This document shows, piece after piece, positions 49,136 to 56,575 of a stretch of DNA of 64,000 nt (the first letter of the stretch is position 1; each line of letters begins with the position of its first letter). The notes under the pieces were generated by a model. That model searched no databases and was not told where the DNA came from. It was given only the letters and a program-made list of their open reading frames with translations. Source of the DNA: Myxococcales bacterium (GTDB lineage Bacteria > Myxococcota_A > Polyangia > Polyangiales > Ga0077539); NCBI GenBank assembly GCA_013298625.1, contig JAAFIF010000027.1:28037-92036 (forward strand), written 5' to 3'. The position numbers and the translations under genes are program-made.

Positions 49136-51646
49136 ATGAATACAAGCCCAGAGAATCAAGACTCGCCGCGCCCCGAGGTCCTCTCTCCCGCCGGCGACGC
49201 CGCCGCGCTCGAAGCCGCCGTGCTCGCCGGCGCCGACGCGGTGTACTTCGGCCTGCAGCAGTTCAACGCCCGCGCCCGCGCCAGCAACTTCGACGAGGCC
49301 TCGCTCTCGGACACCGTCCACTCGCTGCACAAGCGCGGAGTGCGCGCGTACGTCACGCTCAACACCCTCGTGTTCGACAGCGAAATCCCAGCGATCGAGC
49401 GCGCCGTTCGCGCCTGCGCCGCAGCGGGCGTCGACGCCGTGATCGTCCAAGACCTCGGCGTGGCCCGGCTCGTGCGCGAGCTCGCCCCCACGATGCCCGT
49501 GCACGCCAGCACGCAGATGACTTGCACCGACGCGTCCTCCGTCGAGTTCGCCCGCGAGATGGGCGCCCGCCGCGTCGTCCTCGCCCGCGAGCTCTCGCTC
49601 GACGAGATCGACGCCATCCGCAAAGAGACCGACGTCGAACTCGAGGTGTTCGTGCACGGCGCGCTCTGCGTCGCCTACTCGGGCCAGTGCCTGACCAGCG
49701 AGGCCATCGGCGGCCGCAGCGCCAACCGCGGCGCGTGCGCGCAAGCGTGCAGGCTCCCCTACGAGCTCGTCGTCGACGGCGCCCTCGTCGACACCGGCGA
49801 AGACGCGTTTTTGCTCTCGCCCGAAGACCTCGAGGCCAGCGACCTCGTGCCCAGGCTCGCCGCGTTGGGCGTCCGCTCGCTCAAGATCGAAGGCCGCCTG
49901 AAGGGCGCCCCCTACGTGGCCTCGACCACGCGCCTCTACCGCACGGCCATCGACGCGCTCGACGGCTCTGTCGCCGCGCCCGACCAGCCGCGGCGCGACG
50001 ACGCGCTGCAGACGTTTTCGCGTGGTTCTGGTCCGGGATTTCTCACCGGCGTCGATCACCAACGGCTCGTCGAGGGGCGCGCGTGCGACCACCGCGGACT
50101 CGAGGTCGGCGCGCTCGTCGCCTGTGATCCGCGCGGCGTCGAGCTCTCGCTCACCCGCTCCATCAGCCGCGGCGACGGGCTGCTCATCGAGGGCCTCCGC
50201 GGCGGCGACGGAGAGCTCGGCGGACGCGTCTGGGCCCTCTCGGTCGCCGGTCGCGCCGTCGATCGCGCAGAGCCCGGCCAGCGCGCGCGCGTCTCGTTCG
50301 GTCCCGATCGCGACGTGCGCGGTGCAGAGGCCCTCGTCGGCCACCGAGTGTTTCGCACGGACGACCCGCAGCTCGAGAAGCGCGTCGTCGCCGAGGTCGA
50401 GCGCGCCCCGCGCAAGCTCTGGATCGACCTGTCCGTCCGCGGCTCGATCGGCGAGAAGCCCGTGTACACCGCGCGCACCGAGCGAGGCGTCGAGTGCTCG
50501 ATCGAAGGCGAATCCCCGGTGGATCGCGCGCGCGGCCGCGGGACCGACGAGGCCGCGCTGCGCGACAAGCTCGGCCGCATGGGGGACAGCCCGTACACGC
50601 TGCGCGCGCTCGAGTGCGCGCTCGACGAGCAGGCCTTCATCGCGCCCGCGAGCATCAACCGCGCTCGAAGGGCGCTGCTCGACGCGATCGAGTCGCGCGT
50701 GAAGCTCGCGTGGCCGTGCACCGACGCGACGGCCGAGTCGCTCGTCGCTCGCGCGCATCCACCGGCAGAGACGCCGCGTGGCCGCTTCGACGCGAGCGCG
50801 CCGCGGCTCTTCGTCTTGTGCCGGACCCTCGCGCAGGCGCACGCCGCCGTCGACGCAGGCGCGGACGGCGTGTACCTGGACTTTCTCGAGCTACAGGGCA
50901 CGGGAGCCGCGGTGCGCGCGCTGCGCGAGCGAGGCCCAGTGCACATCACGCTCGCGCCTCCACGCATCCGCAAGCCTGGCGAAGAGAAGATCGACCGCTA
51001 CCTCGCGTCGCTCGCGCCCGACGCGGTGCTCGTGCGATCGCTCGGCGCGCTGAGAGACCTCCGCCCGGACGGCGCCGAGCGCGTCGGAGACTTCTCGCTC
51101 AACGTGACCAACCGCGTGAGCGCGAGCGAGGTGCTCTCGCGGGGGCTCGTGGCGTTTACGCCGTCGTTCGACCTGGACGCAGCGCAGCTTCACTCGCTGA
51201 TCTCCACGGATTTCGCGCCGTGGTCCGAGATCGTCGTGCACCACCCGATGCCGTTGTTTCACATGGAGCACTGCGTGATCGCCGCGCGACTGTCCGACGG
51301 AAAGGACTTTCGTGACTGCGGCCGCCCCTGCGAGCACCACCAGCTCTCGCTGCGCGACCGCGCCGGCGTCGATCACCCGATCGAAGCCGACGTCGGCTGC
51401 CGCAACACCGTGTTTCACGGCCGCGCTCAGAGCGGCGCGTCCATCGTGTGGGGCGCGCGCCGCGCCGGGGTGTTTCGCTTTCGCGTCGAGCTCGTGCGCG
51501 AGAGCGCCGAGGACGTCGCGCGTATCGTGAGCACCTACCGCTCGCTCGTTCGCGGCGAGAGCACGGACAAAGACGTCTGGCGCACCCTCGCGATCGAGAA
51601 CCACTACGGCGTCGTGCGCGGAACGCTCCGCGTGCTCAACACCTGA
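49136..51646 (+). CDS. U32-family protein (RlhA/TrhP type)
   Basis: 836 residues. N-terminal TIM-barrel U32 domain: EVLSPAGDAAALEAAVLAGADAVYFGL, VHASTQMTC, EVFVHGALCVAYSGQC, CAQACRLPYEL (the four Cys that hold an Fe-S cluster in hydroxylating U32 proteins), LKIEGRLK. The 836-residue length and a second half with another Cys cluster (DCGRPCEHH, GCRNTVFHG) match the RlhA branch, which makes 5-hydroxycytidine in 23S rRNA using prephenate; TrhP (tRNA) is shorter. No TIM-like reductase neighbour is present to decide. Peptidase activity is unlikely despite the name. TACAAC lies about 45 nt upstream. Confidence 0.88.
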   Translation: MNTSPENQDSPRPEVLSPAGDAAALEAAVLAGADAVYFGLQQFNARARASNFDEASLSDTVHSLHKRGVRAYVTLNTLVFDSEIPAIERAVRACAAAGVDAVIVQDLGVARLVRELAPTMPVHASTQMTCTDASSVEFAREMGARRVVLARELSLDEIDAIRKETDVELEVFVHGALCVAYSGQCLTSEAIGGRSANRGACAQACRLPYELVVDGALVDTGEDAFLLSPEDLEASDLVPRLAALGVRSLKIEGRLKGAPYVASTTRLYRTAIDALDGSVAAPDQPRRDDALQTFSRGSGPGFLTGVDHQRLVEGRACDHRGLEVGALVACDPRGVELSLTRSISRGDGLLIEGLRGGDGELGGRVWALSVAGRAVDRAEPGQRARVSFGPDRDVRGAEALVGHRVFRTDDPQLEKRVVAEVERAPRKLWIDLSVRGSIGEKPVYTARTERGVECSIEGESPVDRARGRGTDEAALRDKLGRMGDSPYTLRALECALDEQAFIAPASINRARRALLDAIESRVKLAWPCTDATAESLVARAHPPAETPRGRFDASAPRLFVLCRTLAQAHAAVDAGADGVYLDFLELQGTGAAVRALRERGPVHITLAPPRIRKPGEEKIDRYLASLAPDAVLVRSLGALRDLRPDGAERVGDFSLNVTNRVSASEVLSRGLVAFTPSFDLDAAQLHSLISTDFAPWSEIVVHHPMPLFHMEHCVIAARLSDGKDFRDCGRPCEHHQLSLRDRAGVDHPIEADVGCRNTVFHGRAQSGASIVWGARRAGVFRFRVELVRESAEDVARIVSTYRSLVRGESTDKDVWRTLAIENHYGVVRGTLRVLNT

Positions 51647-51696
51647 CGCAACATCTGCGCTCGTCGCTCTCGTTCACGCATGGGCTGCACATGGTG

Positions 51697-51702
51697 TAGC
51701 TT
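51697..51702 (+). promoter_or_regulatory. -10 element TAGCTT
   Basis: TAGCTT is 8 nt before the ATG at 51711, with no Shine-Dalgarno between (CGCGCGCG). Confidence 0.4.
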
Positions 51703-51710
51703 CGCGCGCG

Positions 51711-52193
51711 ATGTACGCAGCGTTTCTGGTGGTTCACTCGCTCTTGCGTTGGGCGGTGTTGGTGCTCGCGGTGGTCGTGATCGCGCGCGGTGTCTCTGGG
51801 ATGCGCAGCGGCCGCGCGTTCGACGCGACGGACAACAAGCTCGGAGCAGCGTTTCTGGGCAGCGTTCACTTGCAAGTGCTGCTCGGCCTCGCGCTGCACC
51901 TGGGGCTGAGCCCGATCGTGTCCGCGGCGATGGCGGCTGGCGGCGCGGCGATGCGCGACAAGGTGCTGCGCTTCTGGATGGTCGAGCACCTGTCGATGGG
52001 CTTGCTCGTGGCTGTGCTCGTGACCGTGGTGCGCGTGCGGGCGAAGAAGCTCCCGACCGACGTGGCGAAGCACAAGTTCGTGGCCCTCGGGACCGTGGCG
52101 GCGCTGGTCGTGATGTTCGCGATGATCCCGTGGCCGTTTCGTCCGCGCGTCGGCCGGTCGCTCTTGCCGTCGCCGACGGTGAGCGCTCACTGA
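51711..52193 (+). CDS. Four-helix membrane protein
   Basis: 160 residues with four hydrophobic helices: HSLLRWAVLVLAVVVIA, LGSVHLQVLLGLALHLGL, FWMVEHLSMGLLVAVLVTVV and FVALGTVAALVVMFAMIPWPF. The pattern HSLLRW ... HLQ ... EHLSM, with a His in each of the first three helices, recalls small cytochrome-b-like or sensor membrane proteins seen in Bacteroidetes and myxobacteria, but no named family is certain. Ends 2 bp before the convergent small gene. Confidence 0.75.
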   Translation: MYAAFLVVHSLLRWAVLVLAVVVIARGVSGMRSGRAFDATDNKLGAAFLGSVHLQVLLGLALHLGLSPIVSAAMAAGGAAMRDKVLRFWMVEHLSMGLLVAVLVTVVRVRAKKLPTDVAKHKFVALGTVAALVVMFAMIPWPFRPRVGRSLLPSPTVSAH

Positions 52194-52195
52194 GC

Positions 52196-52510
52196 TCAGC
52201 CGACCCAGGGGAGGGCGAGCTGCTCGTTGGTGCGGGTGCAACGAACGCGGGCGCGACGGCGGCGCTGGCTGTTGTCGTTGCTGGGGGCGACGCTCAAATC
52301 CAGGGTCAATCCTCGGACGCTCCGACGCGCCCCTCGCGGTGACCAGCGCGACGGAAGCCCCGCTCCGCTGCGCAGCGCTCGGTCGAGCTCGTCGAGCAGA
52401 CCGACCAGCGCGTACACATCATCGTCGCTCACGGGAACAGCCGCTTCCAACGCGCAGTCCATCGCCGCGCGCAGCCGCAACAAGTGAGCGAGCAGTAGGT
52501 TGGGCTCCAT
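52196..52510 (-). CDS. Small hypothetical protein
   Basis: 104 residues. N-terminal half helical and acidic (NLLLAHLLRLRAAMDCALE, SDDDVYALVGLLDELDRAL); C-terminal half very basic (PRGARRSVRG, QRRRRARVRC). No signal or membrane segment. Could be a small nucleic-acid-binding protein; no family recognised. The gene is short and lies between convergent neighbours, so it is less certain than most. Confidence 0.55.
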   Translation of the reverse strand: MEPNLLLAHLLRLRAAMDCALEAAVPVSDDDVYALVGLLDELDRALRSGAGLPSRWSPRGARRSVRGLTLDLSVAPSNDNSQRRRRARVRCTRTNEQLALPWVG

Positions 52511-52602
52511 GGACTTCGATTCGCCGTCCGAGCCGATTGTGACCCGTCAGGCGACAGAATGTCACGAGCGGATTCTTGTCTACTGCTGCACTCGCTTCGC
52601 GA

Positions 52603-53367
52603 CTACGCGCGAAGGTCGCCGAGCCTGTGCTGCACGATGGCGAGCCCCGCGAAGACCGCGGTCTCTGCGCGCAACACGCGGCCGCCGAGCGCGAGGACCG
52701 TGGCTCCTGCGCGTCCGAGCTGCGCGCGTTCGTCGTCGCTCCAGCCGCCTTCGGGCCCGACGGCGAGCACGACGTCTGCGCTGGTCGGCCCCCGCTCGGC
52801 TGGGGGAAAAGGGTCGTGCTCGATCGGCGAACGGTCATCGAGGGCGAACCGCTCGCTCGCGGTCGTCCAAAACTCTTCGGCGAGCGCGGCGCGCAGGGGC
52901 ATGACGTCGGTGAGCTCGGGCAACGAACCGCGTCGGCACTGACGGGCGCCCTTGATGCACTGTCCCTTCCAGCTCCACGGCTTCTCGTGATCGAGCCCGT
53001 CGCGCTGCACCGAGTGCGCGCTCAGCACCGGAACGATCCTCGTCACCCCGAGCTCGGTCGCCTTCTGGCACACCGTGATCATCCGCTGCCGCGCGAGCAC
53101 CGCGCACACGAGCGTGATGTTCGTCGGGCTCTCGGGCGAGCGCGGCATCTTCTCGTACACCAGCGCGCGGCCGCTCTTGTCGTCGCGCTCTTGCAGGCTC
53201 GCGCGAAAGAACGCCCCCGCCGAGTCCATGAGCGTAAACGCCTCGCTCGTGTTGATTTCACGCACATCTAATGAGCGCAGCATCCCTGCGTCGAGCTTGA
53301 CCGCCTGCCCTTCGGACAGCGGCGTCGCGACGCGAATCGGCGCGTACGGAGCCTTGATCGCAACCAT
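52603..53367 (-). CDS. rsmE: 16S rRNA (uracil-1498-N3)-methyltransferase
   Basis: SPOUT-class enzyme that methylates N3 of U1498 in 16S rRNA. 254 residues, about family length, from the ATG at 53367; the next in-frame start upstream would add 20 non-matching residues. Signature: RQRMITVCQKATELGVTRIVPVLSAHSV in the middle, AVGPEGGWSDDERAQL and LGGRVLRAETAVFAGLA forming the knotted SAM site. A TACCAT hexamer lies 12 nt upstream and overlaps the plus-strand -10 of the YkgJ-type gene. Confidence 0.93.
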   Translation of the reverse strand: MVAIKAPYAPIRVATPLSEGQAVKLDAGMLRSLDVREINTSEAFTLMDSAGAFFRASLQERDDKSGRALVYEKMPRSPESPTNITLVCAVLARQRMITVCQKATELGVTRIVPVLSAHSVQRDGLDHEKPWSWKGQCIKGARQCRRGSLPELTDVMPLRAALAEEFWTTASERFALDDRSPIEHDPFPPAERGPTSADVVLAVGPEGGWSDDERAQLGRAGATVLALGGRVLRAETAVFAGLAIVQHRLGDLRA

Positions 53368-53379
53368 CTCTTCGCGCCC

Positions 53380-53389
53380 ATGGTACAGG
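53380..53389. promoter_or_regulatory. Overlapping divergent -10 elements of rsmE and the YkgJ-type gene
   Basis: In ATGGTACAGG the minus-strand -10 TACCAT (53380-53385) and the plus-strand -10 TACAGG (53384-53389) share a TA, the same geometry as at 39143-39152. The starts are 12 and 13 nt away on either side. Confidence 0.45.
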
Positions 53390-53402
53390 CTCTGCCGTCG
53401 CA

Positions 53403-53807
53403 GTGAGCGCTGGCGAAACAACCCCACGCGGCCTCGCGCCGCTCGAAGGCGAGCCCGACCCCGACGGCGCCGACTGCGTCTCGTGCGGCCGCTGCTGCCA
53501 TCACGGGCCCAACACCGTGAGCTTGCTCGAGAGCGACGAGCAACGCATGGGCGAGGCGCGCGTGCGCGCGTTGACCGTGCTGCTCGACCGACCGCCGTAC
53601 TTTCGATTCATGAAGAACGAAGGGCATCGGTGCGGCGCGCTCGACGTGAGCGAGCCCGGCCTCTATCCCTGCGGCGTGTACGAAGGTCGCCCGCAAGGCT
53701 GCCGCGACGTCGAGGCGGGATCGCCGTGCTGCATGCAGGCTCGCGCGCTCGGGTTTCTCGGCGAGAGCGTGCTCTTCAAGCGCAGCGACCGCGACGATCA
53801 ACGGTGA
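53403..53807 (+). CDS. YkgJ-type cysteine-cluster protein
   Basis: 134 residues from a GTG at 53403. Cys motif CVSCGRCCHHGP near 25-36, later CGALDVSEPGLYPCGVYEGRPQGC near 77-100, and CC near 109. This is the CxxCxxCC plus YxxRPxxC layout of the zinc- or iron-binding YkgJ (Fe-S oxidoreductase-like) family. Precise function unknown. Its last codons overlap the convergent paralogue gene by 10 bp. Confidence 0.88.
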   Translation: MSAGETTPRGLAPLEGEPDPDGADCVSCGRCCHHGPNTVSLLESDEQRMGEARVRALTVLLDRPPYFRFMKNEGHRCGALDVSEPGLYPCGVYEGRPQGCRDVEAGSPCCMQARALGFLGESVLFKRSDRDDQR

Positions 53808-54280
53808 AGCGTTGCGCTGCACGCGGTCGCAGCGTCGTGATACGCCGCGCGGATCCGCTCTGCGTCCACGCTGGTCGCGCGTGCGAGCCACCGCGTCGCG
53901 GGATCGACCTCGGAGAAGAGCTGCATCTTCGGGCTGCCGAGCAAGAACAGCCGCACGACAGCGCGCATCGCCACGCACTGCGCGGAGGTCCCGAGCACGC
54001 ACGCGGCGCTGAAGACGAAGCGCTCTGCCTTGAGTCGGTCGAACAGCCTGCGTTGTCGATCGATCAAATCGTGTCGGCTCAGCCCGACGTCGCCGGGCAG
54101 CACGACCAGCGACGCGACGGGCATCGCCGAGGTGGCCTTCGGAACGCGCTCGTTGATGATGGCCTCGCACTGGTCGAGCGCGGTCGTCGTGAGCGGTCCG
54201 GCGCGGGTGAAGAGCAGCACTTGCTCGTCGAGCACTCCGACGAAGTTGGCTGCAGCGTTGTGCGCGATCCAGAGCGCCAC
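53798..54280 (-). CDS. Small alpha/beta protein of a three-member paralogous family (tandem copy 2)
   Basis: 160 residues from a GTG at 54280. Closest relative in the window is the protein immediately upstream (54291-54782): both have a DEQVLLFTRAGPLT-type opening, LSRHDLIDRQRRLFDRL versus LSDSALLERQRAVFERM, VLGTSAQCVAMRAV versus VHGTTVRALAVRAV, and KMQLFSEVDPATRWLAR versus HMQLFSNVETAARWLSR. The two are a tandem duplication with 10 bp between them. STAS-like topology is an inference; function unknown. Confidence 0.75.
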   Translation of the reverse strand: MALWIAHNAAANFVGVLDEQVLLFTRAGPLTTTALDQCEAIINERVPKATSAMPVASLVVLPGDVGLSRHDLIDRQRRLFDRLKAERFVFSAACVLGTSAQCVAMRAVVRLFLLGSPKMQLFSEVDPATRWLARATSVDAERIRAAYHDAATACSATLHR

Positions 54281-54290
54281 GGCTTTGATG

Positions 54291-54782
54291 TCACCACGAG
54301 ACCGCGGCGCTGACCGCGGCAGAGCGCTCGCATGCTTCGCGAACGACGTCGTGCTCGACGAGCAGCGCGCGTTCGTCGGCGCGCGTCGATCGCGAGAGCC
54401 ACCGCGCGGCGGTCTCGACGTTGGAGAAGAGCTGCATGTGCGGCCTCGCCTTCGAGAACGAGCGGCTCACCGCGCGGACGGCGAGCGCGCGCACGGTCGT
54501 TCCGTGCACCGAAGAGGCGACGAACAACAGAGGCTCGCGGGCCATGCGCTCGAACACCGCGCGCTGTCGCTCGAGCAGCGCGCTGTCGCTGAGCCCTGCG
54601 TCGCTCGACACGATGATCCAGACGCCCGCTGGCTTCTCTTTCGTCGCCCGAGCGATCACCGTCCACAAGAGAGACTCGGCGCGATCGAGGGCCGCGACCG
54701 TCAACGGAAGCGCCCGCATGAACACGACGATCCGCTCGTCGTGCAGCGAGACTGCGTTTCCATCGAGGCTGTGGACCAACAT
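54291..54782 (-). CDS. Small alpha/beta protein of a three-member paralogous family (tandem copy 1)
   Basis: 163 residues from the ATG at 54782. Paralogue of the next gene downstream and more distantly of 31328-31846, with the shared GTxxxxxxxRAVxR and MQLFSxVxxAxRWL segments. No catalytic motif. An AT-rich dyad lies 16 bp upstream of the start, a possible operator for the pair. Confidence 0.75.
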   Translation of the reverse strand: MLVHSLDGNAVSLHDERIVVFMRALPLTVAALDRAESLLWTVIARATKEKPAGVWIIVSSDAGLSDSALLERQRAVFERMAREPLLFVASSVHGTTVRALAVRAVSRSFSKARPHMQLFSNVETAARWLSRSTRADERALLVEHDVVREACERSAAVSAAVSW

Positions 54783-54797
54783 GCGATTCGCCTGAAT

Positions 54798-54811
54798 TTG
54801 TACGAATACAA
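54798..54811. promoter_or_regulatory. AT-rich dyad TTGTA-CGAA-TACAA
   Basis: Perfect 5-bp arms around CGAA, in a conspicuously AT-rich island 16 bp upstream of the tandem paralogue pair. It looks like an operator or part of the promoter (TACAAAT on the minus strand). Confidence 0.4.
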
Positions 54812-54856
54812 TACTCAGCGATTCTGCGCTACTCCCCCGTCGGGCGTCGCGGAGCT

Positions 54857-55489
54857 TCAGGGCGCGTTTTCGACGCTGCGAAGGTGCGCCTTGAGGTGCG
54901 CGCCGATGAGCTCGAGGGCCACGCGGTTCTCTCCGCCCTCGGGGACGATCACGTCTGCGTAGCGCTTGGACGGCTCGACGAACGCGAGGTGCATGGGCCG
55001 CACGGTGTCGTAGTACTGCTGCCGCACCTGCGCAAAGCTGCGACCGCGGTGCTCGAGGTCGCGTCGGATCCTGCGCATCACCCGGATGTCAGCGTCGGTG
55101 TCGACGAAGACCTTCACGTCCATGCGCGATCGAAGCTGAGGGTCGGTCAGCACGAGGATGCCCTCGACGACGATCACCGGCGCGGGCTCGACGCGCACGA
55201 ACTCGCTCGCGCGCGTGTGCGTCGCGAAGTCGTACTGCGGCTTGTCGATGCCTCGCTGCGCGCGCAGGTCGTCCAGGTGCGCGGCGAACAGCTCGTTGTC
55301 GAGCGAGTCGGGGTGGTCGAAGTTGACCTTCGCCCGCTGCTCGTGGGTCATGTGCGTGAGGTCTTTGTAGTAGCAGTCGTGCTCGAGCAGCGCGCACGAG
55401 CCCACGGGCAAATGCTCGACGATCGCGTGGGCTATCGTAGTCTTGCCTGAACCGCTGCCCCCAGCGACGCCGATGACGAGGGTCTTCAC
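54857..55489 (-). CDS. udk: Uridine kinase
   Basis: Phosphorylates uridine and cytidine in pyrimidine salvage. 210 residues with Walker A GGSGSGKTT near 9-17, EHDCYYKD near 36-43, NFDHPDSLD near 56-64, PQYDF near 85-89, VVEGILVLTD (Walker-B region) and RRIRRDL lid residues, in family order and length. Start at the GTG 55489: a TACACT lies 9 nt upstream, and the alternative GTG at 55507 would overlap that promoter element. Confidence 0.93.
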   Translation of the reverse strand: MKTLVIGVAGGSGSGKTTIAHAIVEHLPVGSCALLEHDCYYKDLTHMTHEQRAKVNFDHPDSLDNELFAAHLDDLRAQRGIDKPQYDFATHTRASEFVRVEPAPVIVVEGILVLTDPQLRSRMDVKVFVDTDADIRVMRRIRRDLEHRGRSFAQVRQQYYDTVRPMHLAFVEPSKRYADVIVPEGGENRVALELIGAHLKAHLRSVENAP

Positions 55490-55498
55490 GAGCGCGGG

Positions 55499-55504
55499 AG
55501 TGTA
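55499..55504 (-). promoter_or_regulatory. -10 element TACACT of udk
   Basis: TACACT lies 9 nt before the GTG at 55489 on the minus strand and decides between two possible start codons. Confidence 0.45.
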
Positions 55505-55550
55505 CACGCTCGAACCGCGCGCACGCAGCGCGAAGCGCCGCGCGAAAACA

Positions 55551-56495
55551 TTACCTGCTGCTGCGGCGGCGGCGCGCGCCGACCGCTACGACGAACGCGA
55601 GCGTCGCGGCTGCGAAAGCCCAGCGCCCGCGCCTGCTCTCAGGCGCGCGCCGCGGTTGGGGCCGTACGGTGCAGCCATAGAAGTAGTTGCCCGCGTCGAG
55701 GTTGATGCACTTCTCGACGGTGTTGCTTACGCCGCGGCCGAGCGGGTCGAACACCTGCACGGAGAAGCACGCGGGCCCCGCGGCGTTGGCAGAGGACAGT
55801 CGGAAGCTCACGCACTGGTCAGCGTTGGGCGCGCAGGGCGTCGTGCTGAGACGCCCGCGGTCCCGCGCGCGCTCGATCGGCCCGTTGATCCCAGGCCCGC
55901 GCGTCTCGAACACGACGTAGGTGAGCTCGGTTTGTGGCCACGGTGACGAGCGCGCGAACTTCCACCCGACGGTGATGCTGCGCGCGTTCTCGTCGCCGCA
56001 GATGTCGGTGGCGCCCGAGCGCTCGGAGGTCGCGCTCAACGCGCCCTCGAATCCCGTCGGACCGAGGTCGCCAGCGACGGTCGATCCTGTCGTGAACACC
56101 ACCTCTGAGGTCCCGCCGATGATGTCCGACGCCGTCACCGAATAGCGCTCTTGCGGTCGCAGCGACGCGCGCGCTTGCCAGTGCAGCTCGGGGCCCACGA
56201 CCGTGAGCGTCCCTTCGACCGGCGCCATCGCGTTGTCTCGCACGATCATCACCGGCCTCGGCGGAACCCTCCCTCGATACACAAACCTCACGAACCCGTC
56301 GCGCGGGATCTCCCTCGCGTTGTTGCTGGGAAACGTCTCGATCAGCTGCCCAAAATCCTGCGGCGGCCCCCCTGCGTCTTCGTTGCACGTCTCTTGCGCC
56401 GCCGCGCTCGTCGAGCACAACACCACGACCATCGCCAACGAGAGCGCGCTCGCTCGCAGGTGCCGTGATCGTGCCGCTACGCTCCTCGTGAACAC
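55551..56495 (-). CDS. Secreted Ig-like-domain protein with C-terminal anchor
   Basis: 314 residues from a GTG at 56495. Signal peptide (SALSLAMVVVLCSTSAAA, cleavage near AAAQ). Residues about 45-130 form an Ig-like module of the SbsA_N type (FPSNNAREIPRDGFVRFVYRG, VVFTTGS), then a second beta domain with six Cys. The C-terminus has a hydrophobic stretch (AFAAATLAFVVAVGA) and RRRRSSR, as for a sorting tail. Probably a surface or periplasmic structural protein. Separate promoter from udk downstream. Confidence 0.78.
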   Translation of the reverse strand: MFTRSVAARSRHLRASALSLAMVVVLCSTSAAAQETCNEDAGGPPQDFGQLIETFPSNNAREIPRDGFVRFVYRGRVPPRPVMIVRDNAMAPVEGTLTVVGPELHWQARASLRPQERYSVTASDIIGGTSEVVFTTGSTVAGDLGPTGFEGALSATSERSGATDICGDENARSITVGWKFARSSPWPQTELTYVVFETRGPGINGPIERARDRGRLSTTPCAPNADQCVSFRLSSANAAGPACFSVQVFDPLGRGVSNTVEKCINLDAGNYFYGCTVRPQPRRAPESRRGRWAFAAATLAFVVAVGARRRRSSR

Positions 56496-56552
56496 AGCTG
56501 AAGTGAAGCCCGCGCCCGCGTCCTGCGCAAGCGCTTTGCGGCCAATGTGCGC

Positions 56553-56558
56553 TATGGT
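56553..56558 (+). promoter_or_regulatory. -10 element TATGGT
   Basis: TATGGT is 17 nt before the GTG at 56576; no Shine-Dalgarno in the gap (CGGCGCGCCGCCGCCCC). Confidence 0.35.
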
Positions 56559-56575
56559 CGGCGCGCCGCCGCCCC

